DNA from: Stereocaulon alpinum
Lineage: Eukaryota; Ascomycota; Lecanoromycetes; Lecanorales; Stereocaulaceae
Length of the DNA: 64,000 nucleotides
Assembly (NCBI GenBank): GCA_018257865.1
Contig: JAEUBA010000095.1
Coordinates: 1-64,000, forward strand
Direction: 5' to 3'
Position 1 is the first letter of the stretch, and each line of letters starts with the position of its first letter. Shown one piece after another: positions 31,737 through 44,035 of the stretch. The position numbers were made by a program, and so were the translations under genes. Under the pieces are notes generated by a model. The model worked only from the letters and a program-made list of their open reading frames with translations. It did no database searches and had not been told where the DNA came from.

Positions 31737-33110
31737 TCAGACCCGCAACAGCTTAGCTCCATATTTGGCGATCAAATCCTCCGACGGGAAGCTCATATTT
31801 TCCAGTCCCTGCGCATATGGCGTCGGCACCTCGGCACCAGTGACCCGAACTGCTGGTGCGTCCAGGTAGTCGAATGCGTACTCCATTGTCAGAGCCAAAA
31901 TCTCCGCGCCTACCCCGAAGCTTGGGAATCCGCTTTCTACAGCCATCAGATGCCCTGTCTTCTTCACTGACTTGACGATCGCTTCAACATCCAGGGGCTT
32001 GATTGATCGGAGGTTAATAACTTCGGCCTCGATACCGTAGTCTTTCTTCATCTGTTCAGCAGCAGTAAGAGCCTGGCCGACGCAGCGGGAGAGAGAGACG
32101 ATGGTTAAGTCTTTTCCAGGACGCTCGATCTTGGCCTTGCCGAACGGAAGGACGAAGTCGTCGCGCTGCGCTGCTTCGGACATGGGAAAATTAGTGCCAT
32201 ACAAGAGTCTAACAATATGTCAGTCTAGTCCATCTGTACCGGGAGGCCATGTGATGTTCGTACTCGTTTTCTAAAACCACGACTGGATTCGGGTCTCGTA
32301 TCGCAGCTTTCAGCAGTCCCTTGGCATCTTCTGAGCTGTATGGTGCAACGACCTTCAACCCAGGTATGCTCCCGTACCAACTCGAATAATCTTGAGAATG
32401 TTGAGCAGCAACACCGGCCGCGAAGCCATTGGGCCCACGGAATGTTATGTTACAGGGCTGGATACCTCCGGACATGTAGTGTGTTTTGGCGGCAGAATTG
32501 ATGATCTGATCGATGGCTTGCATAGCGAAGTTGAACGTCATGAATTCACACTAGGGAGGATCGTCAGCTCCACCGCGCCCCAAAGCGTTATAGGGCAACA
32601 TACTACTGGATGTAGACCTGCTAGTGCAGCTCCAACGGTGAGACCGCAGAAGCCAGACTCGGTAATTGGGCTGTCGATGACTCTTTTCTCGCCAAATCGA
32701 TCCAGTAAACCTTTCGTGACCTTGTAGCTGTTACCCAGATTTAGCAATCTTCCAATATTTCGAGACAGCGATTGAAGCTATTGACATCCAGCTGACCATC
32801 TCAGGGCCACCAGCGCCAGTCCCGATGGGGCCTTTTGGATGGAAATCGTCACTCACGCTCCGTTGTATTGAGCAACCTCCTCGCCAAGGACGAAGACTTT
32901 GTCGTTGGCCTCTAGCTCTTCTGCCAGTGCCTCGTTCAAGGCATCTCTTACGGCAACTTCCTTCACTCCACTAGGCGTCGCGTATCTCCTAGCATTGATA
33001 AGCGTGGGCAATGAGGTAGTAGGTTGGTGGGCGGATCTGCTCGGGGTTATGACAGGTCGAGGGGTCGAAAGGAGACGTGAGGCCGGGCGGAGAAGACGTG
33101 AGGCGACCAT
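31737..33110 (-). CDS. PDB1: pyruvate dehydrogenase E1 component beta subunit, mitochondrial (378 aa)
   Basis: Exons on the minus strand are 33110-32857, 32727-32604, 32550-32264 and 32208-31737; introns are 129, 53, 55 bp and the frame closes. The start 'MVASRLLRPASRLLSTPRP' is an Arg/Ser-rich mitochondrial presequence. Then come 'VRDALNEALAEELEANDKVF' and 'GEEVAQYNGAYKVTKGL' near residue 80, 'DSPITESGFCGL', 'CEFMTFNFAMQAIDQIINSA', 'RGPNGFAAGVAAQHSQD' and the C-terminal 'VTGAEVPTPYA'. Known: this subunit pairs with E1 alpha to form the thiamine-diphosphate enzyme that decarboxylates pyruvate in the mitochondrial matrix. The length matches the family. The first intron is longer than usual here, but no extra exon is needed. 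Confidence 0.95.
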
Positions 33111-33970
33111 GACAAGAGCCGAAGATTGGCAGAAGAGGATTTGGAGTGGTAGAGTGTGGGATAGCAACTAGAAGCTCATGTAGTTGAGGTGTAAGAATTT
33201 AGATTCTGCACAATGTGGTTGCATGATCGGCAGGGTCCAATCGGTGGAAGGTTGAATTCCCGCCGAAAAATTGCGCTAGAACTAGTTAAAATACCCACTT
33301 GCAGGGTTGGGACACCGGATATGAGCTACGTAGTCAGGTCATTGTCTCCACTCAGAGACATTTTGATATAGCATCTTGTGCGCTCCAGTCATAGATTTTA
33401 CTTGCTTGTCGGTGGTGAAAGTGTAGGGTCTGGTCATCTTGTGCGCTCGTCATTGCAAATACAAGATACATCGACCAAGGAGCCTGTTGCGGGCATCCCC
33501 TGTCACAACATGCTGTACAGACGTCTTCTGTACCCAACATCTCGACCGAATCTCATGCAGTATGCTCCTGCTCTCCCTTGTCCAGGAACCCTACACTCAA
33601 GTCCACTCACTACCATCAATCTTTGCAATCTGTCTATGGGTCTTGGAGACCTCTTACTGTTCGAAAAGCGTTGAGCAGCGTAATTAACAGTACCGAGGAA
33701 ATGACTTATCTGCAACAACATGGTTCTTGAAGACATTATTACGAATGTAGGCGTCGCTCGGAAGGGCTGATGAGCGGAATGTTTATGAGGCAGCCTTACT
33801 GGCGGGATCCTCGGCCTGGTGCATATGCTCCAGGCTGGGGGCTGCCGGCAAGGCTACTCGATTGATCACTTTGCCTCAAAGCTCTCTACGTTGTTCTCTC
33901 ACCCTCGTAAGTCTCCTTTCACTGCTCTACTTCGTCTTCCCTGAGGTGTTTCTGGCACATCTTCAGCGCC
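33111..33970. other. divergent intergenic region (PDB1 / STAND-type gene)
   Basis: This stretch lies between divergently transcribed PDB1 (-) and the STAND-N-like gene (+). It holds short ORFs only, and no motif was recognised. Confidence 0.5.
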
Positions 33971-35691
33971 ATGCTTGATATTCTTTCCACCGCAGCTGGT
34001 GTCGCGGGATTGATCGCTCTTGCGGGTACCACTTCCAAGTCGTTTTATCAATTCCTCTGCTCCATCCATGACGCACCATCCATTGCAAGAGAACTCACAT
34101 CCGCATTGTACACACTGAACATCGCACTCCCTCAGATTCAAGGAAGCCTCATACACCCTAATTTTGTGTCGGTTGCCGACGACGCACAACTAGAAGCCAT
34201 TCAAAATTGTCTGACTAGCTGCACGGCCGCCTTTGACACGATCAGGACTAGAGTCGAAGCTTCTGGTCTTGCTACGAGTGAATCGCCGGTCATCAAGAAA
34301 GCCTGGGCGTCTGTGAAAGCCTCTTTCAGCGAGGAGCAAATGTAGGATTGCTTGAGGAGAATGGAAAGTGAGAAGATGACGTTACTTTTGGTAGTCGACA
34401 TATTCTCTGCGTAAGTCTAAGATTTTCGCATACATACAAAATTCAATTGGCTGATCTTTTTCCAGGAGGCTCAATGCTAGTGTCATGAACCAAGTCCAAG
34501 AGACTAAACAGCTGGTACAGAAGCAAGACCGCCGGCTGAAGGACATCAACGTCTTCTGCCGATGGATGATCGAGAATGAATCTAGCAACCGTCAAGGAAA
34601 GTTTGGCCCACGAAAAGAAAAGCTCCAGACAACAGCTTTCTCCTTGTCTTCGGCATATGACCGGAGTGATATTGCAAAGATGCTCCGAGACTCGGGCTCA
34701 GTACTAAGCCTCACGTTAGGTGAGGTAAATGGGAAATCTGTTAATGCCATTTGAGAACCTGAGTCAGAGCTAAAAGTCCCTTTGCGACGGACGTTTTCCC
34801 AGCTGGAGATTGGAAAGCCTTCTAAGAACAGCGAGGGCCTTTTTCAGTCACCTAATCAAGTTTTACCGTCCTCATGCGAAGACTTTCTCGAGCCCTTGAG
34901 CACGCTAAAGAGGCTTTCTACACGTGACAGCCGTGGCCAAGACAGAGTTAGCGACCTCATGGTGGACTACTTCGAGATGACTTTCGCGGTGCAACCACCC
35001 CTATTCGATGATTCATGAGAACGTTTGGCTGATATCTAAATCACTTAGACTTTCGGGAAATTGCCATATTTCGGACCAGCAATCGCACCTTACGAAGTAA
35101 TCCTCAAGATGATCCGGATGGCCCGGGAGATGAGCGGGGATGTCTATGATGACCTCCAGTATCTAGAGCGGTCTTACACAATGATGTCAAAGCATTGGAT
35201 TGACCAAACAGCAGACGACATGCTACCTCCACTCCTCCAGGAAGTAAACAAGGCAATATCCAACTACTTGGAATGGGCCGGTACGGTAATGGAGGATATA
35301 AAGAGTGAGAGGAAAAGTGGGGTCTTCTCTTCTAATAAAGAATATCTCGTCCGAACTGACGCGCTACTCAGGACTACTTCATGATGTCAAAGCCATCATG
35401 AGGGCCGTCCCCAACGAAGCAGAGAGAGCGCGCTTGAAGCGCGCACTAATCAACGCCGTCGAGCAATTCAGAGAACTCCAAACCACTCTTGCTTCCGTGA
35501 AAATGCACGACATGCAACACGAGCTGTTGACGCAGCAGAAGCAGATGGCGACTCAGCTCCAAAGTCTCCTAGACAAACAGCAGAAGCTGGATGAGCCACT
35601 GGTAGCCGAGAGTACACATCAACAAGAGGACAAAGCAGGGAAGCAGAATCCGTCAGATGCAGAACTTGACAAGGGAGAGGCTGCCAGCTGA
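33971..35691 (+). pseudogene. fungal STAND/NLR N-terminal-domain-like gene with one internal nonsense codon
   Basis: A gene model with five exons (33971-34410, 34466-34719, 34768-34988, 35049-35316, 35372-35691) keeps frame throughout, 500 codons plus stop. 'MLDILSTAAGVAGLIALAGT' and 'SKSFYQFLCSIHDAPSIARE' are the beginning of the fungal N-terminal domain found on NLR/STAND proteins and on stand-alone relatives. Introns 1 and 4 have good signals; 2 and 3 are weaker but remove other stops. In the first exon TAG at 34343-34345 interrupts 'FSEEQM' and 'DCLRRMESEKMTLLLV', although the frame downstream is intact. A C-to-T change of CAG would explain it. The rest is helical, with a Gln-rich coiled coil near the end. 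No NACHT or repeat domain follows. Either a young pseudogene, a polymorphic null, or a 57-bp intron that skips the stop. Confidence 0.65.
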
Positions 35692-36147
35692 ATTAAAAGG
35701 GTCAGAGATATGTGTCAAGCGGAGTAAAAGTGTGCAGCAGAGCAATATTGGGGATTGAAGCCTCGCTTTCACGGAGTATGGATGAGGAATGCGTGGTAGT
35801 GGCGCAATGTACGCATCCATTTTGGGGGCTATTGTTCAGATCCGGCATTCTAATAAGAAGTCGGCATGCTTTGTAGGTTAGATAGGTTTCAGTATATTGG
35901 AAAGAATGAAAACATGTATCGTTCAATTTTATTATTCAGACGAGGCTCATGACCTGTGCCCCATACTCTCAATCTTGAATGATTGTTTTAGGGCTCTACT
36001 TCAGCCTATCGAAGAGACCCAAATCCCTTTTGCCTGGTGGAACAAAAACCGTCCGTGCCCAACGCCTCGCTCGAGTAAATGACACCATGCCTAATAATGC
36101 CGCAAGCCGAGTCCTCCTCTACAACACAATAGAATGAGAAGATCCTA
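35692..36147. other. intergenic between convergent genes; no gene
   Basis: This is the 3' flank of the STAND-N-like gene (+) and of the cation exchanger gene (-). Nothing else was recognised. Confidence 0.5.
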
Positions 36148-39100
36148 TCAAAAGGCTCTCCCGCTACTCCTCCGCCCCACGGTCTTAAAGCTGCTTGCAT
36201 GCCCCAGCGCAAGCGTATCGAACCGATCAATACCCATCAATTCGACGTCAGTTGAGTATCCGGCAAGGTAGAAACCCATGATAATTACAATATACGTAAG
36301 AAGAAGAATGCTGCCTTTGAAGTAGTTGCTCTTGCCTTCGCCATAGACGTAGCTGAGCAAGAAGATGCAGAGGATGACAGTGACCATGTCCCACTGCGGG
36401 AAGATGAGATTGAAGGTGTGGCTGACCAGATTACCAGGGTCGATATAGCGACCATGAACAGCACTGAAGAGGACGAGGGCGGGGATTTGGAGGAGGAAGA
36501 CTTGGAGGGCATAGGCGGAGCCAATCTCCATTGAAAGGGCGATGTTACCGTTCATGGCGAAGGATATGGCGTTCAGGAATTCCGTAATGTTCGGTACCAA
36601 GGCGAACAATATGATGCCCAAGAATTTCTCGTCGATGTCCACGCTTGCCAGCACCACATCCACGGTGTCCACAAGAATTTCCGCAATGACTGCATATAGT
36701 ATTGTTGCGCCTAAGAGAATGAGAGCGCTCTTAACGCGTCCCCAGTTGGGCGCATCGTGACCACCACTCGCATGGCCTTCGGCAGCTGTTTCGTGATCAT
36801 CATGGAAGGCCACAGTTGGCTGAGTAGCTGTACGGGGCGTCCGCTGATTTAAAGTATGCGCTGACATCGACGTTTTGCGAGGATTCTTTGTCGCATCCCG
36901 GGTTGCAACAGCCGCTGCTGTAGCTGCCATTTCGGCAACCTGACGGACCAGGTTGTTATTCTCTTCCTCAAATAGCCCGGACATCTGACCACTCCTCTGG
37001 CTTGAGCTGTCAGCATTGAATGTGTTCTCTCCGTCACTGCTCTTAGGCGGAACAAGGTAAGGCGATTGACCTTGAGGAGGGACTTTGCTGGATGTTGATG
37101 CTTGACGCGAATCCGTAGCGCCTATACCCTGTTGCTTGAGGGTCTGGTCTAACAGACGTTTGTAGAGTTGTGTGTCCCGAATGTCAACACTCGCATTGCG
37201 GCCTATCGAGTCTTTGCTGCTGCCACTTCCACCATGACCCTTCGGCAATATCTGAGGTCCTTGCGTTGGCTGTTGGATGCTACCGTTGATTCCGGATTGC
37301 GCCAGGGTGTTCTTCTCTTCCACTTCAACGTTCCATATGGTTGCGGCGTGCGTCCGCAACGTGAACCATAATCCGATCATGTAAGACAGGAACAACAGGA
37401 CAGCAGCAACCCAACAGTAAGGTCGCACTGCCTGGAGGAAGAAGCGATCGTTGATAGCTGGTACTTGAGAGTAGTAGCATCTCCTGCAATCTTCATCAGG
37501 TCCATCGGGGCGCCCACCTACCACGATACAGGAGTGGCAAGTAAGCTCGTGCTGTACTTTGAATTAGTCATGATCAACGTTTGTCGACGGAGTGAGACTT
37601 ACACTTCCATAAATTTGGTAGAAGAGAGTAGGTCCGAAAGCTGCAATAGTGGCGAACAGAAGCATTGTCGATGTAACACCGGCGGACTTGACATTGAACC
37701 TTTGTGTTTTCCGCTTGATCGCTCCACAGCACATGGATATGCCGGGGAGAAATAAGACACCGGCAAAGATACTCCCAATGATGCTGCCCTCGACCAATTG
37801 ACCTTTGCCCTGATTCAAAGCCACACAGTAGAGAAACACTTCGACAATAGTTGAGAAGAAAGCGTTAACTGCGGCTCCTACACCCATGGATGATTGGGCG
37901 GAGATTGATGCTACGGCTTGTCCAATGAAGTAGGCCAGGGGAATGATAGAGAAAAGAGATATCAAGAAGACGAAACCGGGGTCGGTGATCCAGTTGTCAA
38001 TACCAAGAGCAACAACAAGCACCCAGTAATCGAAGATTGCGAAAAGTACTACAGCAATCAGGTTGATTAGGAAGATGTTGGTACCACCCACAGTGTACTT
38101 CCAGTACTTTAGACCGACGGCACGGTAAGTGCATACCAGTACAGAGGACGATGACGAGGAACCTTCACGCGAATATGTAGTTTCCGCATTGAATGAGAGA
38201 GCCAGCGGATGTCGACGTAGGTGATAGAGTAGGAGCATGGTGACCTTGCCCATCGGAATCCAGAAAACCATGAACCAGCAGATACCGGATGCGAGGAGCA
38301 ATAGAGGTGCCAGCCAGAAGTAGAAGAAGACGAAAAATATCACACGTCCAATAGTCCATTGGCCTCGGCCAAAAAGTCTTGCTCGTCGGTTTGTTGTTCC
38401 GCCATGAGCATTCGCCCCTCTCGTTGGACGCCCGAGCAGGCTGTCATTCTCGTCTGCAGAGTCTAAGCTCCTCCGCCTGCCAATCAATGATCTTGAGGTC
38501 AGAGGTCCGAAGAAAAGACGTCCATCCTCCAGATCCCCGTTCTGCCATTGTTCGTATTCCGTGATGCTGCGGCCTTCACCTTCGTCCTCTTCTGCGTAAG
38601 CCTCGTCCTGCTCAAGCTTCACAAATTGTCCAAAGGGGTAGAAGAGATATAATGACAAGCCCCAGAACACTCTTCCATAGTCCGTAGCGGCCGGCGTGAA
38701 GCCAAGAATGAAACATGTGACTGCTCCTAGTGCAGCTGCCAGGGCAAGCCACCATCCAAATAAGACAGTCCATGCGATATTGAACATCCATAGCCATCGA
38801 CTGACCCTTCCTCCGGGTGAAGAGTGAATGTCTCCTTCTGCAGTTTTTTCAATTGATCTGTTCTTCCGATATAGCGCAGGTTTCCAGATACGTATACCAA
38901 AAGGGTGAGTCTCGTTAATGGCGTTCTGTCGGTCTTTGAGCGTGAAACTTTCAGCGTCACTCAGATCGCCGTCTTCGTCCCCATCATCCTCGTCTGTATC
39001 TGGGCGTACTGTTCCGTCTTCACCCGATGAGTCTTCAACTTCCTCGGGTTCTTCTGGAAGTGCAGCAGGTTTCTGAGCTTGCTCAGCTTCTACTTCCTCT

Positions 39101-39732
39101 TCGCCTTGAGAATCGACTCTAGGTAGAGCTGTTGGCTGGGCTGTAGGTCTCTTTCTTAATGTCGACGATTGTCGTCTTAAGGCGTGGCCAGATCCTGACG
39201 CAGATTTTGCTGAAGATGCATGCCTATAAGCATGATCCGACTCGTACTCACTCGGATCATCATCGACGGAGAATTCTTGGCCTTTGTGAGGTGCTGGGTA
39301 TTTCGAAGACGCTCTTCGAGGCATCTTCGGTTTTGGAGCCGAGAGCAATGGTTCTGGTGAGAGGACCTGCCGAGAGGATGTTTCAGAGCTACGTGTACCT
39401 TGATGACCTCGTCCATGCTGTGTTGGAGTTGGCTGCCCCTCCGACGGTTGCTCTTCTGCAGTATTGGATTGTTCTATAGATCCTAGGCAGTTATTGTCAG
39501 CAGCATTCCTCGATCACGGGTAAAGAATGAGCATGCCATAATTTTTACCAGTGCGGACAGAGATTGTTGGGGGGCGATTCCGGCGTACTGTCCCTGTCGT
39601 TGTGGTACCCTCCTCGTCCTCATCGCGAGTAATGGGTGCAAAACGTCGTGGTGGAGCTCGAGTATCTGTAGGCGAGGGGTCTGGGGAGTCCTCGGATGCG
39701 CCAGGATTCGGCGAATGACCGTCTTGCGACAT
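36148..39732 (-). CDS. VNX1: vacuolar cation/proton exchanger, VNX1/CAX-like (1155 aa)
   Basis: Exons on the minus strand are 39732-39549, 39482-37603 and 37551-36148, introns 66 and 51 bp; all phases fit. The N-terminal ~270 residues are acidic, Pro/Ser-rich and cytosolic. Two exchanger repeats are recognisable: 'VNAFFSTIVEVFLYCVALNQ' with 'EGSIIGSIFAGVLFLPG' in the middle, and 'FALVPNITEFLNAISFAMNG' with 'EIGSAYALQVFLLQIPALVL' near the C-terminus. Each has the Glu of a CAX alpha-repeat. More than ten hydrophobic helices are present, and a long hydrophilic loop (about residues 740-930) separates the two halves. Known: large fungal members such as yeast Vnx1 exchange monovalent cations, and others Ca2+, for protons at the vacuole. 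The ion carried here is not readable. It is divergent from RPT6. Confidence 0.85.
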
Positions 39733-40272
39733 TGTGAAGCTCTGAGTATTTCAGAGGATGTTCATGAAGCCAGAGAAGCTGACTGACAAAGTGTTCTGTA
39801 GACAATGCTTCTATCTAATATGTCCAAACATGGGGAAGGTGCTCCGGTGTGCAGCCAGATCCGGGTGGGATTGCTGAGCCAGTTTCTTGGGGGGTAAGAA
39901 CCATAGTAAGCAGCGGGTTGTACGATAGTCAGGTTGACAGCTTGGCAAGCAACAAGGACAGATGATATTGGCAGGTGATCGAGTCCGCCAATGTTTATGC
40001 CAGTACTATCATGATTGTTTCAGATGACAGGGTGTGGGCATATCAAACGGCTGCAGGGATATCCTCCAACTACATTTCGCGGAGCTTTGCAACCCGCAGC
40101 TCTACACGATACCGACAGTCCACAAACAGGCTCAAGCTCACCAAGTGCCAACAGGCGATACCTTGATCTTCCACGCAAAGCTCGACTGAACCTTCCCTCG
40201 CCACACTATCACTGCTCCTGGCTCAACTATCCTTGCCTCATCCTCCAACTGCCATCCACCCTCGTCGCCATC
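39733..40272. promoter_or_regulatory. 540-bp divergent promoter region (VNX1-like / RPT6)
   Basis: This region separates the divergent exchanger and RPT6 start codons. The 100 bp before RPT6 are pyrimidine-rich, as is usual for a fungal 5' untranslated region. I looked for the yeast proteasome element GGTGGCAAA and did not see it. Confidence 0.5.
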
Positions 40273-41504
40273 ATGACGCTCGATAATTTCTTCCACAACA
40301 AGATCGAGAAGATGCAACTAGAGATCCTAGAAGGGCAAGCAGTCTTACGGCGATTAGAAGCTCAACGGAATGACTACAACTCGCGAGTAAGATTATTACG
40401 AGAAGAGTTGGGTCTATTACAACAGCCCGGATCGTATGTGGGAGAGGTAGTCAAGGTTATGGGCACGAAGAAAGTCCTAGTTAAGGTGCATCCAGAAGGC
40501 AAATACGGTAAGGTTTACCCGCACACATCACCCTGCTTCTTGATCTTTGTGACTGAACTCTGCCTCCAGTCGTCGACGTCGCCGAATCAGTCGACATCAG
40601 CAAACTCACAATCGGCAAACGCGTCACCCTCCTCTCCGACTCCTACAAGCTTGAGAAACCCCTCCCATCCTCCGTCGATCCCCTCGTCTCCCTAATGATG
40701 GTCGAAAAGGTCCCTGACAGCACTTACGACATGATCGGCGGTCTCAGTCAACAAATAAAAGAAATCAAAGAAGTCATCGAACTAGGTCTAAAGCACCCCG
40801 AACTCTTCGAATCCCTCGGTATCGCCCAACCAAAGGGTGTGCTACTCTACGGCCCCCCAGGGACAGGAAAAACTTTACTAGCACGAGCAGTGGCGCACCA
40901 CACCGCCTGCAAATTTATCCGAGTATCAGGCTCAGAACTAGTCCAAAAATACATCGGCGAAGGCAGCAGAATGGTCCGCGAGCTCTTCGTCATGGCCCGC
41001 GAACACGCCCCCAGCATAATCTTCATGGACGAAATCGACAGCATCGGATCCTCCCGCGTCGAAGGTTCCAGCGGCGGCGACAGCGAAGTCCAACGCACCA
41101 TGCTCGAACTCCTAAACCAACTCGACGGTTTCGAACCAACGAAAAATATCAAAGTCATCATGGCTACTAACCGTCTCGATATCCTCGACCCCGCCCTCCT
41201 CCGCCCCGGCCGCATCGATCGCAAAATCGAGTTCCCGCCCCCAACAGTCGAAGCGCGCGCAGACATCCTACGCATCCACTCCAGATCAATGAATCTAACA
41301 CGAGGCATCAATCTCACAAAAATCGCAGAAAAGATGAATGGCTGCTCCGGAGCAGAGTTGAAGGGCGTGTGTACGGAAGCGGGTATGTATGCGCTTCGGG
41401 AGAGGAGGGTGCATGTTACGCAGGAGGATTTCGATTTGGCGACTGCGAAGGTGCTGAATAAACATGATGATAAGGAGGTTTCGTTGGGGAAGTTGTGGAA
41501 GTAG
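40273..41504 (+). CDS. RPT6: 26S proteasome regulatory subunit 8, AAA ATPase Rpt6 (389 aa)
   Basis: Two exons, 40273-40507 and 40570-41504, joined across a 62-bp intron inside 'EGKYVVDVAES'. The N-terminal 60 residues are a coiled coil ('KIEKMQLEILEGQAVLRRLE'), followed by the OB domain. The ATPase domain has Walker A 'GPPGTGKT' at 173-180, Walker B 'IIFMDEID' near 228-235, and the second region of homology 'ATNRLDILDPALLRPGRIDR'. 'MMVEKVPDSTYDMIGGLSQQ' and the 'EVSLGKLWK' C-terminus identify Rpt6 among the six Rpt subunits. Known: Rpt6 is part of the hexameric motor that unfolds and translocates ubiquitinated substrates into the 20S core. The codons of the second exon are C-rich in third position. 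This is an essential gene in yeast. Confidence 0.97.
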
Positions 41505-42085
41505 ATGAGTAGGAGGAGGGTGTGGGTGTAGATGGGTTGGGGGAACGGGAGAGGAAGAGATGTTCTACACAAGGTATTGGTGGTATGGGTTGGCATATAG
41601 AACGCAGCGTCTTCAGGGGTCATGACTTGGTCCTGCATCCACGCGGCGGGCTAGTTCGCTTGGAATGTGTCCAGGTCAACGTGTATGCTCGGGATTGGAA
41701 GTCCAACAGCATTCGCATAGCATTGAAACGAGCATATTGAGCCCTCAAGTCCCCAATCGTATGCTTGACCGGTCTTGTGATGCTCTGCCCTTGAATCCGT
41801 TCTTCTCATAGCTCAAACCTTCCACAAGAGACGGCACGTGCAATTATACAATCTCTTCTCTCACAACATTTATGCTCCCTCCGTCCAACATTGTGCTCTA
41901 ATTGCAACGTGCATTTCGTCACACAGGACGGATTTCCCATAGTCGTTGAGCCTCTATGTAATATCCTCATTGCAAGCTACATATCTAGCCCATAATGTCG
42001 CTATCACAATCATACGTCTATTCGCTTTTGCACCAGCATGTACTCGCAACACGCTCAAACTCCCAAACCCCTATCCCGTAACAGC
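41505..42085. other. intergenic between convergent genes; no gene
   Basis: This is the 3' flank of RPT6 (+) and of the FGGY kinase gene (-). No gene was recognised. Confidence 0.5.
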
Positions 42086-44035
42086 TCATATCGATCCAGG
42101 AAGCATAGTATTTATCCCTCCACCCGCCTTAGCCTTCTCTCCTTGCTCAGCCTCAGGCTTCACAGTACCCTCTGACTCCCCGTTAGCCTTGCCCCATTTC
42201 CCAATGACATGGTCGACGTCTTTTCGGTATTCTTGCTGGACCTGGCACTGCTCGAGGAAGACTTTGTACTTGACACCCAGCAGCTCCAGCTCGTGCGCAT
42301 CTGTGGTGGGAAGAATAGCTCGGCCAGGCTTGCTCATGCGATCCATAATGTCCCACAATGGCTCCGTCTTACCGTCCTTGTCTGCTGAAGCAGCTTTTGC
42401 TCCCAGCATGGCTGCACCGTGCACCACAGCCGCGTGCACGTATTGTGGGATGAGAACTGGCATATTGCAGGCTGACGCCATTAAGCTCATCAGCACGGCG
42501 TTCTGGCATTGCGAACCGGACATGAAGATTGAGTGTATCTGATGGCCGGATTTGTTCATCGTCTCGATGATCTGGTGCGTTTGTAGGGCAATGAACTCCA
42601 TGGTCGCGTAGTAATATAGTGCTAGGCCATCTATGGACTTGTCGCTGCTGAGACCGATGACTGAGCCGGTCATGCGAGGATCCGCGACTGGGGAGCGGTT
42701 GCCGAAGAGATCACCATAGAAGAAAAAATGTCGACCAAGGTAAGATATCGTTGGGGCTTTCTGCTTAGTCTGCATGTCCTTGAGATGCTCGTTCAGGTAG
42801 TCGTAGATGTTCATGTTGTAGCTCTCTGCAATACTAAGGACCTGCTGGAAGGCAGGGTGAGTTTCCAGAACATGCTTCAGAAGCTCGCCTGTAGCGGACT
42901 GTCCGCCTTCGGCTAGCCAATAGTCTGGGATGAGAACGTCGCGGTATGGTCCCCACACGCCTTTGACGAAGACAGGCTTGGGCGACATGGCAATATGACA
43001 AGTCGAGGTACCAGCGACAGCCGCGAGTCGGGTAAAAGCCTGATGGCGGTCGTTTTGGGCGTACTCAGAGCTGAGGGACGATTTGTCCAGCTTGACTTTG
43101 GCTCCGACTGTACCAATCCAGCCAGCGTAGGCGTCGATAACACCGCTACCCACAGCAATGCCAGGGGGTAAGCCCAGCTCGTATGCCGCTTTCTCGCTCA
43201 GCGTACCGCACTTTTCGCCGGCGCTCATATATAAGCCATTCTTGTCTGTCAGCCAACCTGGTTATACGCAGATGTATGGTGAGGACTCACTTCGCCATTG
43301 ACTCCGCCCAGTCGCTTGAAGTTGTCTTTCACGAGGTCTCCCAGACCAATCTCTTCCAAGAAGTCTCCTTGCCAACCCTTGACACTGCCGTCGACACCAA
43401 CAGGGACATATCCCTGCTTGCACACCGTGCTGCAGAAACTCCTATTCTCATTCCCAGTAGCCATGTGAGTCAATGCGTCTGTCAGATCGTAGAACTTGCA
43501 CCGATCAAAAAGCTCCTTGGGCATATTGTTCTTCAACCACAAGACTTTGGGGATCTCCATCTCGATCGACATTGTGCCTCCGACATAGCGTAGCAGATTG
43601 TGACCCGTAGCATTGATCTTTGCCGTCTCTTCTACTGGTCGATGATCGAGCCAGAGCACGATATTACGGTCATTGTCGAAGTTAGGGGCGGTGACTGAGA
43701 CAGGCTCGTCGGTGTCGTGGGAGAAGACGGCAAGAGAGCAGGTGGCATCGAAGGCCATGCCCCGGATAGTGGTGGGATCGATGTTGTGCTGATTCAGGAT
43801 ACGCTTGACCGAATTGCAGATGCATCGCCATATGTCGGTTGTCGATTGTTCCTGTGGAAGAGATCAGACGAATTTCATGTTGTCAACTTTTTGATCATGT
43901 TCTCACATAGTAGCCCTGCTCTGGCTGCCAAAGACCAATATTCTCTGATGCCAGACCGACAATGTCTCCTTTGCCATCAATTATGCAGGCACGAGCACTG
44001 CCCGTGCCAACGTCGATGCCTAGGTAGTGATCCAT
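42086..44035 (-). CDS. FGGY-family carbohydrate kinase, YDR109C/ribulokinase-like (614 aa)
   Basis: Exons on the minus strand are 44035-43907, 43851-43291 and 43240-42086; introns are 55 and 50 bp and the frame closes. The start 'MDHYLGIDVGTGSARACI' carries the phosphate-1 loop of the sugar-kinase/hsp70/actin fold. 'GMAFDATCSLAVF', 'VLWLDHRPVEETAKIN', 'AGTSTCHIAMS', 'LAEGGQSATGELL' and 'IHSIFMSGSQCQNAVLM' are motifs of the FGGY kinases close to yeast YDR109C and human FGGY. Known: members phosphorylate D-ribulose or similar ketopentoses with ATP in the cytosol. The frame is open 24 codons upstream of this ATG with another ATG at 44107, so a longer N-terminus is possible. The second intron has two candidate acceptors five bases apart; only the distal one keeps frame. 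Confidence 0.9.

Noticed and set aside
40847..41638. 263-codon ORF antisense to RPT6
   Set aside because: It is a mirror of the C-rich third codon positions of RPT6, has no family motif, and covers the ATPase core that is certainly coding on the plus strand.
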